Below, piece by piece: positions 1 to 6,333 of a DNA stretch of 15,205 nucleotides. The stretch comes from Peptococcaceae bacterium. GTDB taxonomy: Bacteria; Bacillota; DSM-521; Neomoorellales; Neomoorellaceae. The first letter of the stretch is position 1. Each line of letters begins with the position of its first letter. The notes below the pieces were generated by a model. The model saw only the letters and a program-made list of their open reading frames with translations. It was not told the DNA's origin and ran no database searches. The stretch is from contig DOLC01000108.1 in NCBI GenBank assembly GCA_003509545.1, positions 1-15,205 on the forward strand, read 5' to 3'. Both the position numbers and the translations under genes were made by a program.

Positions 1-84
1 ACCTACGAGGGATTGAAACTCATAACAGCCTGGCTCAAGTCGGAGAAGTGCCTGGACCTTCAGCCCCATGAGGAGCCGCAGTAA
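1..84 (+). CDS. C-terminal end of an unidentified protein (5' truncated by window)
   Basis: Frame 1 is open from the first base and ends with TAA at 82-84, giving 27 residues that end in ...LDLQPHEEPQ. The composition is ordinary (a mixed hydrophobic/charged helix, then an acidic tail). A well-spaced downstream gene on the same strand begins 21 bases later, which supports this being the tail of a real gene in a short operon. I cannot assign a function from this little sequence. Confidence 0.5.
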   Translation, partial: TYEGLKLITAWLKSEKCLDLQPHEEPQ

Positions 85-104
85 AACACCCTGGAGGCTG
101 TGAG

Positions 105-296
105 ATGTCGAAGAAGACCAAACCCCCGAAAACAGGCTTCCAGCCCAGCCAGGCGAAAGCCCTCAGGGAGTGTTCAGGGATATTTTCTCCTGGCGAATAT
201 CCGGAATTTAAGGACCAGGAGAGCATCGAAGCCGGGGTAAGAAGCTTACGACGGGAAGTAGATAAAAGGCTGGCTCAGTGGTTGAAAGAAAGATAG
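105..296 (+). CDS. small hypothetical protein (63 aa)
   Basis: ATG start at 105 with a GGAGG ribosome site (about 92-96) at normal spacing. The product is a basic, hydrophilic 63-residue protein: a Lys/Pro-rich N-terminus (MSKKTKPPKTGF), then a C-terminal charged helix (RSLRREVDKRLAQWLKER). No signal peptide or membrane segment is visible. It follows the partial gene at 1-84 closely on the same strand, so the two are probably co-transcribed. Its last ~50 bases overlap the 3' end of the convergent nuclease gene (246-716, minus strand). I do not recognise the family; a small DNA-associated protein of the mobile element is possible but not shown. Confidence 0.55.
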   Translation: MSKKTKPPKTGFQPSQAKALRECSGIFSPGEYPEFKDQESIEAGVRSLRREVDKRLAQWLKER

Positions 297-716
297 TAAC
301 ACCCTCTGTCTCAGAAGTAGGTGGGGATCCTCAATTCTATCTTTTTCTGGGTCCTGCTCATCAGATGATAAGAAACTAACCTCTATACCGCGGCCGCTCA
401 ATATAAGCTTGGTCTTCATGTCTTCTCTTATGCCGCCTCCGGCAAAAACAATTATTGTAGGTATAGGGCAGGCCAGGCAATCTTCCAGGGCATAACTCAA
501 CTTTTGATATGCGGTCCCCGAACTCTCCTGAAGCTTGGCTTCTATGCCCATGTACCTGCCGCCGTGACGTAACACAATATCCAGTACCCGTGGCGTACCT
601 ACAAACCTGTAGCCCACAGGTTTTTCCTTCAAAACCTCAATGTCCTCACCCCAGGAGTTCACATACCTGATGATGGCATCCCGGAAACGAGCATCTCTCC
701 CTGGCATTAACGTCAA
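246..716 (-). CDS. small PD-(D/E)XK nuclease-like protein, coupled to Dam methylase
   Basis: 156 aa with the hallmarks of a PD-(D/E)XK nuclease core: Asp46 in a beta strand (RVLDIVLRHGG), Glu59-x-Lys61 in the next strand (GIEAK), then Gln71 in the following helix (QKLSYAL), a QxxxY-like extension of the active site. The TTG start (714-716) is preceded by GGTGAGGA, which overlaps the TGA stop of the upstream methylase (gap 6 bases), so the two are translationally coupled; an ATG three codons in is the alternative start. No partner domain (helicase, HNH) is present, and at 156 aa it is shorter than most GATC-cutting enzymes. Family knowledge: this fold includes many restriction enzymes and also repair or transposon nucleases. 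That it is the cognate endonuclease of the methylase is inference from coupling alone. Confidence 0.7.
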   Translation of the reverse strand: MTLMPGRDARFRDAIIRYVNSWGEDIEVLKEKPVGYRFVGTPRVLDIVLRHGGRYMGIEAKLQESSGTAYQKLSYALEDCLACPIPTIIVFAGGGIREDMKTKLILSGRGIEVSFLSSDEQDPEKDRIEDPHLLLRQRVLLSFFQPLSQPFIYFPS

Positions 717-722
717 CCGTCC

Positions 723-1565
723 TCACCGGTAATTTCTAATAACTAGTTCTGTTATTGGTCCTCTCCGGTCGGGCCTGCAGTTTATAGCCCGCCTGGCGTA
801 GACTATCTGGATATCGCATCCCGAATAGAGCTCACGTATGAAGGGTGTATCTGAATTGCTGAGCATTACCAAACAGCCACTTCTATCTAGTTCTCTAAAT
901 ACGGCCGCCAGTCTCTTCTGGTCCTCCGTCCCGAAAGCGTCCGGAGTGTAGCCCGTAAAATTGGCCGTATCGGATAAGGGGTAATAGGGAGGGTCGAAAT
1001 ATACAAAGGCACCAGGCCGGGCGAACTCCAGCACGCGGCTAAAGTCGCCGCAGATTATCTGGGCATGTTTCAAAGCCTCGGCTACCGCCCGGAGGTTGGG
1101 CTCGTCTACAATCTTGGGATTCTTATATCTCCCAAAGGGCACGTTATGCTTACCCTGGCTGTTTACCCTCCACAGCCCATTATAAGCCGTCTTGTTGAGA
1201 TAAAGGAACCGGGAGGCCCTCTCCACGGGCGAAAGCTCCTCGGGATCTAAGGCGCGGACGGAGTAGTAATATTCCCGCGTGTTCTTGTGCTTTCTGAGGT
1301 CCCTTAGCAGTTCCTCCAGGTTGTCTCGCACCACCAGGTAAAAGTTGATAAGCTCCTCGTTGCTGTCAATAAGAATAGCCTGGTGGGGCAGCAGGTGGAA
1401 AAATACCGCCCCGCCCCCCACGAAAGGTTCTATGTAAAGGTTATATTCCTTCTTAGGAAACAGTGGCTCAAATTGAGGTATAAGCTGGGCTTTGCCCCCT
1501 GCCCACTTTACAGGAGGCTTGGGCCTTAGTGCGTGAGGCGATAATGAAGGAGATTGATCTAGCAC
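723..1565 (-). CDS. dam: DNA adenine N6-methyltransferase, Dam/DpnIIA family
   Basis: 280 aa, full length for the D12-class (Dam) family. In order: KWAGGK at 20-25 and PFVGGG at 47-52 (SAM-binding motif I region), IDSNEELINFY at 66-76, a recognition domain in the middle (NKTAYNGLWRVN, 124-135), and the catalytic DPPY at 191-194, followed by LSNSDT (235-240). The family methylates adenine N6, usually in GATC; the exact site here is inferred from family only. GTG start at 1563-1565, preceded by a very strong GGGAGGTGAC ribosome site. It sits 62 bases downstream of the TraC-like gene, where a VirB4 ATPase gene would be expected in a conjugative module, so it may have been inserted or brought in by deletion. 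It appears intact although the neighbouring element genes are decayed. Confidence 0.9.
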   Translation of the reverse strand: MLDQSPSLSPHALRPKPPVKWAGGKAQLIPQFEPLFPKKEYNLYIEPFVGGGAVFFHLLPHQAILIDSNEELINFYLVVRDNLEELLRDLRKHKNTREYYYSVRALDPEELSPVERASRFLYLNKTAYNGLWRVNSQGKHNVPFGRYKNPKIVDEPNLRAVAEALKHAQIICGDFSRVLEFARPGAFVYFDPPYYPLSDTANFTGYTPDAFGTEDQKRLAAVFRELDRSGCLVMLSNSDTPFIRELYSGCDIQIVYARRAINCRPDRRGPITELVIRNYR

Positions 1566-1627
1566 CGGTTGTCACCTCCCGGGCCAGCCTCTAGCAGAAT
1601 ATTCGCTTCCAGGAGACAAATTCCTTC

Positions 1628-2269
1628 TTACACCGCTCCCAACAGGGGTGGCAGGTACGGCCCCGCCAGTGCAGGGGGCCGCTCGAAGGCCGCCTGGGCC
1701 GGGTGCAAAAAGACAAAGAGCAAATCGATGATCTCCTGCTCTTCGCATATAGTCACCTTGAGTCCTGCCCGCTCAAGATTAGAAGCCAGGTCGTGCGCCC
1801 TCTGTAGTACTTCCTCCCTTTCCTTCCCAGGAAGGAGGAGGTAGTACCTCCTCTCTAGTGCCTCCCCGGTGGAAACTAAGGCACTGACGTAATGAATATC
1901 GTAATGAATATATTCCTGGAGGAGCTTTCTCCTGATAAAGCTGGTAGTCTCCCTGGCTTTTCCCTGTAATTCCCTTAAGTAAGCGTCCAGGTCCACCGGC
2001 CTGCCAAGGGACACAATCTGGAAGGGCTCCTTAAGCCCGTTTATGGCCTCGAAGACGGCGGTGATGATGCGCTTCTTCTCCGTCTCGCTCTTCAGGGAAA
2101 GGTTGAAAGGTTCCACTCTTAGAATTGCTGCAACCTGAGCGTCCTTCCTCACCAGGACTCCCCCGGCAATATCTTTAAAGGGCAGCCATTCCTGGACGGC
2201 CTTCCTGGCCTCTTCCTGGGTTGCCTGTTTCTTCTTGGTGGCCTCCTTTTTGCCTGGAAATTTGAGCAT
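1628..2269 (-). CDS. TraC-like conjugation protein (VirB4 N-terminal-domain-like)
   Basis: 213 aa from the ATG at 2267-2269, which shares a base with the TGA (TGATG) that ends the present PrgI reading frame; a GTG one codon upstream is the alternative. The N-terminus is Lys-rich (LKFPGKKEATKKK), followed by a compact alpha/beta domain (FKDIAGGVLVRKDAQVAAIL...) of the type found at the N-terminus of VirB4/TrsE T4SS ATPases in Gram-positive conjugative elements; the end (GPYLPPLLGAV) looks natural. No Walker A is present, consistent with the separate small protein encoded between PrgI and VirB4 in many Firmicute elements. It is the only T4SS gene here that reads through without damage. The usual next gene, VirB4, is missing; the methylase stands in its place. 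Confidence 0.7.
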   Translation of the reverse strand: MLKFPGKKEATKKKQATQEEARKAVQEWLPFKDIAGGVLVRKDAQVAAILRVEPFNLSLKSETEKKRIITAVFEAINGLKEPFQIVSLGRPVDLDAYLRELQGKARETTSFIRRKLLQEYIHYDIHYVSALVSTGEALERRYYLLLPGKEREEVLQRAHDLASNLERAGLKVTICEEQEIIDLLFVFLHPAQAAFERPPALAGPYLPPLLGAV

Positions 2270-2276
2270 CACAGTA

Positions 2277-2565
2277 TCACTCTCCCCTGGTGACGTAGAA
2301 GTATCGTTTCTGGCTGCTCTTCCACCCTCGCCAAAGTTTGATTAAGCCGTCCAAGCTCTGGCCGTCCGGCCCCGGCCTGGTGACGAAGTAGGCCAGGAGG
2401 AATAATGAAGAAGACTGCCCGGAAAAAAGACTCGGTAAAAAGGCCTGCTAGAAAGTAAAGCGGGAGCCCCAATATAGCTCCTCCCACCACGCTCACGAGC
2501 TCGAACCAGCCGAAGCCGGGGAAGAACTCAAACCTCGCCTTAACATTTCTCGGTATTAAGTACAT
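2277..2565 (-). pseudogene. PrgI-family conjugation membrane protein, frameshifted
   Basis: The N-terminal ~50 residues are typical PrgI (MYLIPRNVKARFEFFPGFGW, then two hydrophobic segments). After FRAVFF the frame goes wrong. Removing one base in the CTTCTTC stretch (about 2406-2415) gives ...SLFLLAYFVTRPGPDG followed by WKSSQKRYFYVTRGE and a TGA at 2277-2279, exactly the ending expected of the family, for a 95-aa protein. In the uncorrected frame the ORF runs to 2269 with a nonsensical tail. PrgI is a small inner-membrane component of Gram-positive T4SS, encoded next to the VirB4 module. It lies between the TrbL-like gene and the TraC-like gene, the normal order. Real decay or a sequencing error in a repeat cannot be separated from sequence alone. 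Confidence 0.75.
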
Positions 2566-3335
2566 CCTGCATTGCCCTCCTATACTCTCGTGAACATCCT
2601 GCGCACGATGTACCAGTGCCCGCGGTCTGTACCGTATGTCCCATAGCAGAACCCAGGCCGGAGTGGTAGGCGAACTGGCGCAGGACCGCCGGGGTCTTGA
2701 AGGCCACCCAGAGCCAGCCGATCAGAAGAAAAGGGCTTCAAAATATCTACGCCGAAGGTTATGGTCATCACCGTGGCCAGGAACCCCTTGATTAGAAAGA
2801 CTTGCACGGCCTGGGAGGCTGAGAACACCACGAGTTCCCTCCACCATACCGCCGCCACTCCCTCGTCGGCGCGGGTCAGGCCCACGGCCATGACCGTGCC
2901 GACAGCCGCCAAGAGGGCCACCTCCACCGAGCGTATACCCATCTGGATAAGGTTCAAAGCCCAGATAAGGATGGCGATCAGGGAGGTAATTATTGTCAGG
3001 AAAGGCGCCGTGGCAGTAAAAGTTATGATGGTATCCAGGGGCGACGATGGCTGCCCTACAGAACCCAGGTGCGCCACACTATCGGCCAGAGCGGAGCCCC
3101 AGAGATAAACGTTTTTCACCGTCCAGGGCCCGGCCCCTATGGCCGCCGCGGCAAAGGCGGTACGCTTTAGAAGACCTCCGGGGTCGGCCCCGGGGTCGCC
3201 GCCGAGGTAGAGCACATAGGAGCGCGTGGCCTCCACACCCACCTTCAGGGCCAAGAGGCTCCCGGCCAAGGCCTGGACCAGCCTTATGGCGTTCTGCACG
3301 TAAACCGCATCGAGGATCGGCGTGGCCAGGGCCAT
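2540..3335 (-). pseudogene. TrbL/VirB6-like polytopic conjugation protein, frameshifted
   Basis: Strongly hydrophobic protein with about five or six membrane spans (for example ALAGSLLALKVGVEA, LTIITSLIAILIWALNLI, VEVALLAAVGTVMAVGL), characteristic of the channel proteins of Gram-positive T4SS. After DILKPF the frame breaks at the AAAA run 2729-2732 (TTTT in the coding strand). Dropping one T gives LLIGWLWVAFKTPAVLRQF and a sensible tail (YHSGLGSAMGHTVQTAG), ending with TAA at 2540-2542 inside the PrgI start region; corrected length 264 aa. The ATG at 3335 has no ribosome site. The frame stays open ~16 codons upstream (IFENALTTFAQFAGNE, beginning with ATT), which suggests that the true N-terminus lies there and that its start codon or leader has been lost. 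The unshifted frame ends at 2580. Confidence 0.7.
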
Positions 3336-3460
3336 CTCGTTCCCGGCGAACTGGGCAAAGGTGGTAAGGGCATTTTCAAAAATCGGACAGGAATTTGTTT
3401 ATAGCTTAAATTATAAGGTTGGTTATTACCTCCACAGGTTTCCCCCTCCCTCCTAAAGGG

Positions 3461-3487
3461 GGCAGGCCCGGAAGAGCCGGGCCTGCC
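3461..3487. repeat. perfect 11-bp hairpin between T4SS gene remnants
   Basis: GGCAGGCCCGG (3461-3471) and CCGGGCCTGCC (3477-3487) are perfect complements around a 5-base loop. It lies just after the corrected stop of the small conjugation gene (3510) and before the TrbL-like gene. On the minus strand it is followed by CCCCTTTAGG, not a clean U-tract, so it is a strong mRNA hairpin (processing, attenuation or stability) rather than a clear terminator. A good ribosome site (GTGGAGGTAATAACC, about 3423-3437, minus strand) follows it without a usable gene, which suggests that a small gene was deleted here. Confidence 0.6.
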
Positions 3488-3509
3488 GTAGAAGGATATT
3501 CCCAACGGA

Positions 3510-3867
3510 TTATTGGAAGTAGGAGAGGAAAGCCTTGGTGATGCCCACGGCGCTTTCCCCGATGGCACCTTTTGCGTCTGTGTCTTTCCAGCTCCCTTTC
3601 CGCCAGGAGTAAGGCCGGGGCCTCGGCCCTGGTGCGTTCCCGCTCCAATGCCCGCCAGGCAGCCTTCCAGACGGTGTGGGCTACCCTCACCTGCCCATAG
3701 CGGGCCCGCCCGGGCTCAATCTCTTCCTCGCGTTGCAGGTGGTACATTCTGTTAACCGCACTTGGGTACTTTCTCCCTTGGAAGGCCCATTCGGCCTCAT
3801 CCCAGGTTTGCCATGCCTTCTCTATTTTGGTCCGGGCGAACAGCTTCTTAAACGCGGTGTCGCTCAT
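3510..3867 (-). pseudogene. small conjugation-element protein, frameshifted (unknown function)
   Basis: Starts MSDTAFKKLFARTKIEKAWQ at 3867 and encodes a charged, helical, cytosolic-looking protein. Near 3586-3600 the frame slips: removing one G from the AAAGGGAG stretch gives WKDTDAKGAIGESAVGITKA and FLSYFQ with TAA at 3510-3512, for 118 aa. The uncorrected frame instead runs to 3406 with an arginine-rich tail. The ATG lies 2 bases from the target duplication of the miniature element at 3880-4144, so its leader has been displaced and no ribosome site is left. Before insertion its ATG would have overlapped the MNT stop codon (ATGA). Position next to the TrbL-like and PrgI genes suggests a T4SS accessory role; I do not recognise the family. 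Confidence 0.6.
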
Positions 3868-3868
3868 G

Positions 3869-3879
3869 GGATAATAATC
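3869..3879 (+). repeat. left target-site duplication of miniature element
   Basis: GGATAATAATC, repeated exactly at 4145-4155. It directly abuts the left terminal inverted repeat. Confidence 0.85.
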
Positions 3880-4144
3880 TGGCGTATCCCCGCTTTTTGC
3901 GGGAAGGGCCTACCTTGGATTGAAAGCGAGCGACTAAACCCGAGCGGCTGCCAAACTTCACGAAGTCGAAAGCGGAGGCGGACCCGAGGCCACGGACGGC
4001 CGAGGCCGGCAACTGACACAGGAGGTCGAATTTGCCGGGAAGTCCGCCGGAGCTTGAGACTGAGTGATAGATAGTTTGGCCCGCAAGGGTTTCTGGAGCG
4101 AGCGAAAGCCCAGTAGGCCTAGCCTCGAAAGTGGGGATACGCCA
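3880..4144. mobile_element. 265-bp miniature inverted-repeat element (MITE-like)
   Basis: The ends are perfect 12-bp inverted repeats, TGGCGTATCCCC (3880-3891) and GGGGATACGCCA (4133-4144). Similarity continues inward imperfectly for ~90 bases on each side (shared GGCCTAC, GAAAGCGAGCG/GAGCGAGCGAAAG, AAACCC and GCCAAACT blocks). It is flanked by a perfect 11-bp direct repeat. No coding frame fits inside, so it would need a transposase in trans. Taking out the element plus one repeat copy joins the MNT gene to the MSDTAF gene with an ATGA stop/start overlap, strong evidence for a real insertion. The insertion extends the MNT protein by a short tail. The 11-bp duplication does not match the common IS families I know (mostly 2-5, 8 or 9 bp), so the parent transposon is not identified. 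Confidence 0.85.
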
Positions 4145-4469
4145 GGATAATAATCCCTTCCCGGCTTATACTCTGATAAAGGGGCCCGGACCGGAATAGA
4201 GGAGACTCAAACTTCTCAAGGTCGTATATAAGGGGTATCAGTACTACATCCTTATCAAGGCTAATCTCAAAGGCTTCGTTTAGAATGACCTCGCGTATTT
4301 TTGCGTCGAGCTTCTCAGTAACCACAAGAACATCAATATCAGAATCCGACTCGTAGTCACCCCTCGCCTGGGACCCGAAGAGGATTACCGACTTAATAGG
4401 GAGGTTCTTTTTCCTCAAGGTTTCTACGTATAATCTAGCTATGTCTATTGCTTTCTGGTTGGGTGACAT
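4119..4469 (-). CDS. MNT-domain nucleotidyltransferase (antitoxin-type), 3' end altered by insertion
   Basis: Minimal nucleotidyltransferase with the canonical Gly-Ser-x10-Asp-x-Asp signature (LFGSQARGDYESDSDIDVLV: Gly32, Ser33, Asp44, Asp46). The start is the ATG at 4467-4469 behind GGGAGGTGAT; an ATG 15 bases upstream lies within that ribosome site and is unlikely. Family knowledge: MNT proteins pair with HEPN toxins, and several AMPylate the HEPN partner to silence it. The HEPN partner directly upstream is reduced to 26 codons, so this antitoxin looks orphaned. The last seven residues (AYPHFRG) are read from the end of the miniature element; before insertion the protein would have ended REGIIIP at a TGA. 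Confidence 0.85.
   Translation of the reverse strand: MSPNQKAIDIARLYVETLRKKNLPIKSVILFGSQARGDYESDSDIDVLVVTEKLDAKIREVILNEAFEISLDKDVVLIPLIYDLEKFESPLFRSGPLYQSISREGIIILAYPHFRG
4145..4155 (+). repeat. right target-site duplication of miniature element
   Basis: GGATAATAATC, identical to 3869-3879. It lies inside the 3' end of the MNT gene. Confidence 0.85.
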
Positions 4470-4473
4470 GGGA

Positions 4474-4554
4474 TCACCTCCCATTCAATATGGTTTCAGC
4501 GGTTTCCAGGTCGTATTCGGCCTGTTTTAACCATTCTCCTGCCTCCGGGTGCAT
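4474..4554 (-). pseudogene. truncated HEPN-domain protein (N-terminal 26 residues)
   Basis: ATG at 4552-4554 opens MHPEAGEWLKQAEYDLETAE and ends ...TILNGR-TGA at 4474-4476. This matches the first helix of HEPN proteins (W-x-x-x-A-x-x-D-L-x-x-A). The rest of the ~130-aa domain is absent: the stop falls in the ribosome site of the MNT gene, so an internal deletion has joined the HEPN start to the MNT leader. Order HEPN then MNT on the minus strand. Confidence 0.6.
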
Positions 4555-4608
4555 ACAGCTTTTTCCATCTTTCAAATACATAATACCATTTAGTGTCAGG
4601 AACATCAA

Positions 4609-5478
4609 TTAAATAACCCTTATATCCAATCCGGCCACCAGGGCGTCATCTATCCCTTTTTCCTCTTTCGACCTGGCTCTCCATATTGCTTCCCGGACCG
4701 TTATGCCCAGTTTCTTCAATTCTGCCACCAGCATTCTCTTGCCCCTGGCCACTTCTTTATTCGTTTCCTGGTCCCTGTCGTAGGCGATTACCACTTCTCT
4801 TGCTGCCAGTTCGACCACCACCGGGACCACGGGTTTCCAGGAAGTGGCGCCCTGGGCGCCTACGACCACCCCGCCGAGGTAAGCCGCGGCAATATCCGCC
4901 TTTAATTGCCCTTCCGTAATCCAAACCCGCCCGTCTTTTACTTCCCTTGGCCTAGCCACATGGGCGGGAGTGCCGCAGGATCAACCGCCCCGGTTGCTCT
5001 GCCCGCTAAACAGCATATATTTCCCGTTGCTTATGTCGTCCATTCGCCGCTGGAGGGCCTGGATCCTTCCTTTGGTGTCACGGATGGGAATGAAGTAGCC
5101 GGGGGAGGCATTGAACGTCCAGTATCTTCCACCGTATTTGCTTTCGGTCCGGTAAAACCCGGGGATGCCAACCAGGTCTAGGCCGCTGCGGGTTAGCTTC
5201 CTGCATATTATTCAGGGATTAACATGCTCTGGTATGGATTTATACCCGTTCCTCTTGATATCGTCCTCGCTTAAACCGCGGCGCAACAGCTCCGCTTTGT
5301 GCCGGGGATACAGGTCTAATTGCCTTAAAAAATGCCGGTATACCCGGTCCCGTACTTCTACCGGGGTCGGCCGTACTTCCAGGGTTATAAATTCCTCATA
5401 TTGTCTACCAGGAGCCACCCTTTCCGGTCCCAGCCTGTGCAGGTGGGCCACCTGGCCGTTGCTGAGGACGATATGTTT
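4609..5478 (-). pseudogene. DUF3854 / Toprim-type plasmid primase, two in-frame TGA codons
   Basis: A single reading frame carries the whole protein with two TGA interruptions (5212-5214 and 4981-4983). Segment order: VRPTPVEVRDRVYRHFLRQL with RRGLSEDDIKRNGY (primase N-terminal linker); SGLDLVGIPGFYRTESKYGG and GYFIPIRDTKGRIQALQRR (core); SCGTPAHVARP; then the Toprim-like VWITEGQLKADIAAAYLGG, IAYDRDQETNKE (DxD) and KGIDDALVAG. These are the conserved blocks of DUF3854 proteins found in plasmids and integrative elements, which act in element replication. Both stops are explained by CGA-to-TGA. The N-terminal zinc domain is missing: the frame runs into the ArdC-like fragment with a +1 shift near 5476-5484, so a deletion probably joined the two genes. 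Confidence 0.75.
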
Positions 5479-5767
5479 AAAAGCCCCTCTTCCTGGTCAT
5501 CGGCGCGAGGATGTAAAAAACCCTGGCTCCCTTTTTCACCTGCCGGCCGACCTCCCGCCACTGTTGGTAACCCCTAGCGTCCTCCGTCCCGGCAATTAGC
5601 ATCAAGAGCTTATTTCCCAGGCTCCATTTATCACTCGGTTTGCCGTAGCCCGCCCGGGCGTTGATAACGGTCCACGCCGATTTCTTCGGCAGATCACCAC
5701 TTTGAAGCATGGCTAGCAAACTATTCACTGCCTGCTTGACTTTGTTTTCCTCAAGTTTTACAGCCAT
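5477..5767 (-). pseudogene. ArdC-like antirestriction protein, N-terminal fragment
   Basis: The start is the ATG at 5765-5767 (MAVKLEENKVKQAVNSLL), 7 bases after a perfect AAGGAGGTG; an upstream GTG lies inside the ribosome site. The body WSLGNKLLMLIAGTEDARGY, QQWREVGRQVKKGARVFYIL resembles the ssDNA-binding N-terminal domain of ArdC/TraC1-type antirestriction proteins (W-S-x-x-N and W...GR-x-V-KKGA patterns). It stops after ~95 residues at TAA, just past LAPMTRKRGF, while full proteins continue for another 150-200 residues including the metallopeptidase domain. Dropping one base in GGGGCTTTT would fuse it into the primase frame. Family proteins protect incoming element DNA from restriction. 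Confidence 0.65.
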
Positions 5768-5819
5768 CCGTACCACCTCCTTATCTTTTTGGCCTTCCGG
5801 CCTTGGCTGCCGAATACAG

Positions 5820-5835
5820 CCGCCCGGCCGGGCGG
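5820..5835. repeat. 16-bp perfect palindrome
   Basis: CCGCCCGGCCGGGCGG is exactly self-complementary. It lies in the long GC-rich leader upstream of the ArdC-like fragment. Confidence 0.7.
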
Positions 5836-5981
5836 CAAGGGCGGCCCGCAGGGCCGGGCCGAGGAATAGCGGACCGGGCGCCAGCCCGGGAGCATATGCC
5901 GCAGGCCCCTGCCCTTGCCGGACCGGGCCCGAGCGGTAGTAAAATAAGGAGGCAGCCGGAAGGCCTGGAGGCTTAAAATCA

Positions 5982-6018
5982 AGGCAGCAGGTGCGCCTAA
6001 AACGCGCTCCTGCTGCCT
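5982..6018. repeat. 15-bp hairpin, 7-base loop
   Basis: AGGCAGCAGGTGCGC (5982-5996) pairs with GCGCTCCTGCTGCCT (6004-6018) with one mismatch, around the loop CTAAAAC. There is no U-tract on either side, so it does not look like an intrinsic terminator. Confidence 0.7.
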
Positions 6019-6040
6019 ACTGCTCTCGCTTCCATACTAA

Positions 6041-6086
6041 GGCCGCCGCTACGTAAGCCCGTTCGGACGTAAACGTTGCGGCGGCC
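6041..6086. repeat. 9-bp hairpin with nested ACGT repeats
   Basis: GGCCGCCGC (6041-6049) pairs perfectly with GCGGCGGCC (6078-6086). The 28-base interior carries three ACGT cores (in TACGTAA, GACGTAA and AACGTT) and a CCGTTCGG mini-hairpin. Function unknown. Confidence 0.65.
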
Positions 6087-6157
6087 CCTTAACCTCTATT
6101 CTCCTTTCCCAAATACGTTTTATTTTTCTACTCTTCCGCCTGTAGGAATACCTATAG

Positions 6158-6193
6158 CAGGAATTCCTTGGCCTTCGGTCCTAGGAATTCCTG
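6158..6193. repeat. 11-bp hairpin capped by a C(TTCG)G tetraloop
   Basis: CAGGAATTCCT (6158-6168) pairs perfectly with AGGAATTCCTG (6183-6193). Inside, GGCC-TTCG-GTCC closes on a very stable UUCG-type tetraloop with one internal mismatch. Each arm itself contains the GGAATTCC palindrome, and a related half-site (AGAATTCCTT) follows at about 6198-6207. Cruciform or structured RNA is possible; no U-tract. Confidence 0.65.
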
Positions 6194-6274
6194 TATCAGA
6201 ATTCCTTTCCTTGTCATATTTTGGACGCTTAAAGGGGTCTAAAGGGAAGAGGATAGAATTTATTTAAAAGAATA

Positions 6275-6298
6275 GCCGGTGGCGCTGTTACCACCGGC
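6275..6298 (-). terminator. rho-independent terminator after the PC4-like gene
   Basis: GCCGGTGG (6275-6282) and CCACCGGC (6291-6298) form a perfect 8-bp stem with an 8-base loop. On the minus strand it is followed by TATTCTTTTAAAT. It lies 36 bases downstream of the PC4-like stop codon. Confidence 0.6.
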
Positions 6299-6333
6299 CA
6301 TGAGAAAAAACTCAAAGAAGCTTGCTGTTTTTT

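Larger units (their letters stand above)
5768..6333. other. 566-base non-coding stretch, hairpin-rich
   Basis: No convincing gene on either strand: the longer open frames are low-complexity Gly/Pro/Ala/Arg readings of GC-rich DNA without ribosome sites, and the ArdC ribosome site fixes that gene's start. The stretch contains a 16-bp palindrome (5820-5835), an inverted repeat of GGCCTTCCGG blocks (5791-5801 and 5955-5965), and three further strong hairpins listed separately. It lies between the ArdC leader and the PC4-like gene of the element. Such a hairpin cluster could be a leader, a replication or transfer origin, or a remnant; nothing in the sequence decides. Confidence 0.5.

Noticed and set aside
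3461..3487. Intrinsic terminator
   Set aside because: The stem is perfect, but the following minus-strand bases are CCCCTTTAGG; without a U-tract it is recorded as a hairpin only.
5758..5982. 74-codon minus-strand frame upstream of the ArdC-like fragment, and an in-frame upstream extension of that fragment
   Set aside because: Both are low-complexity Gly/Pro/Ala/Arg readings through palindromic GC-rich DNA; the perfect AAGGAGGTG places the real start at 5767.
6076..6267. 63-codon plus-strand frame over the GGAATTCC repeats
   Set aside because: It is generated by the repeated palindromes, has no ribosome site and shows no protein-like pattern.
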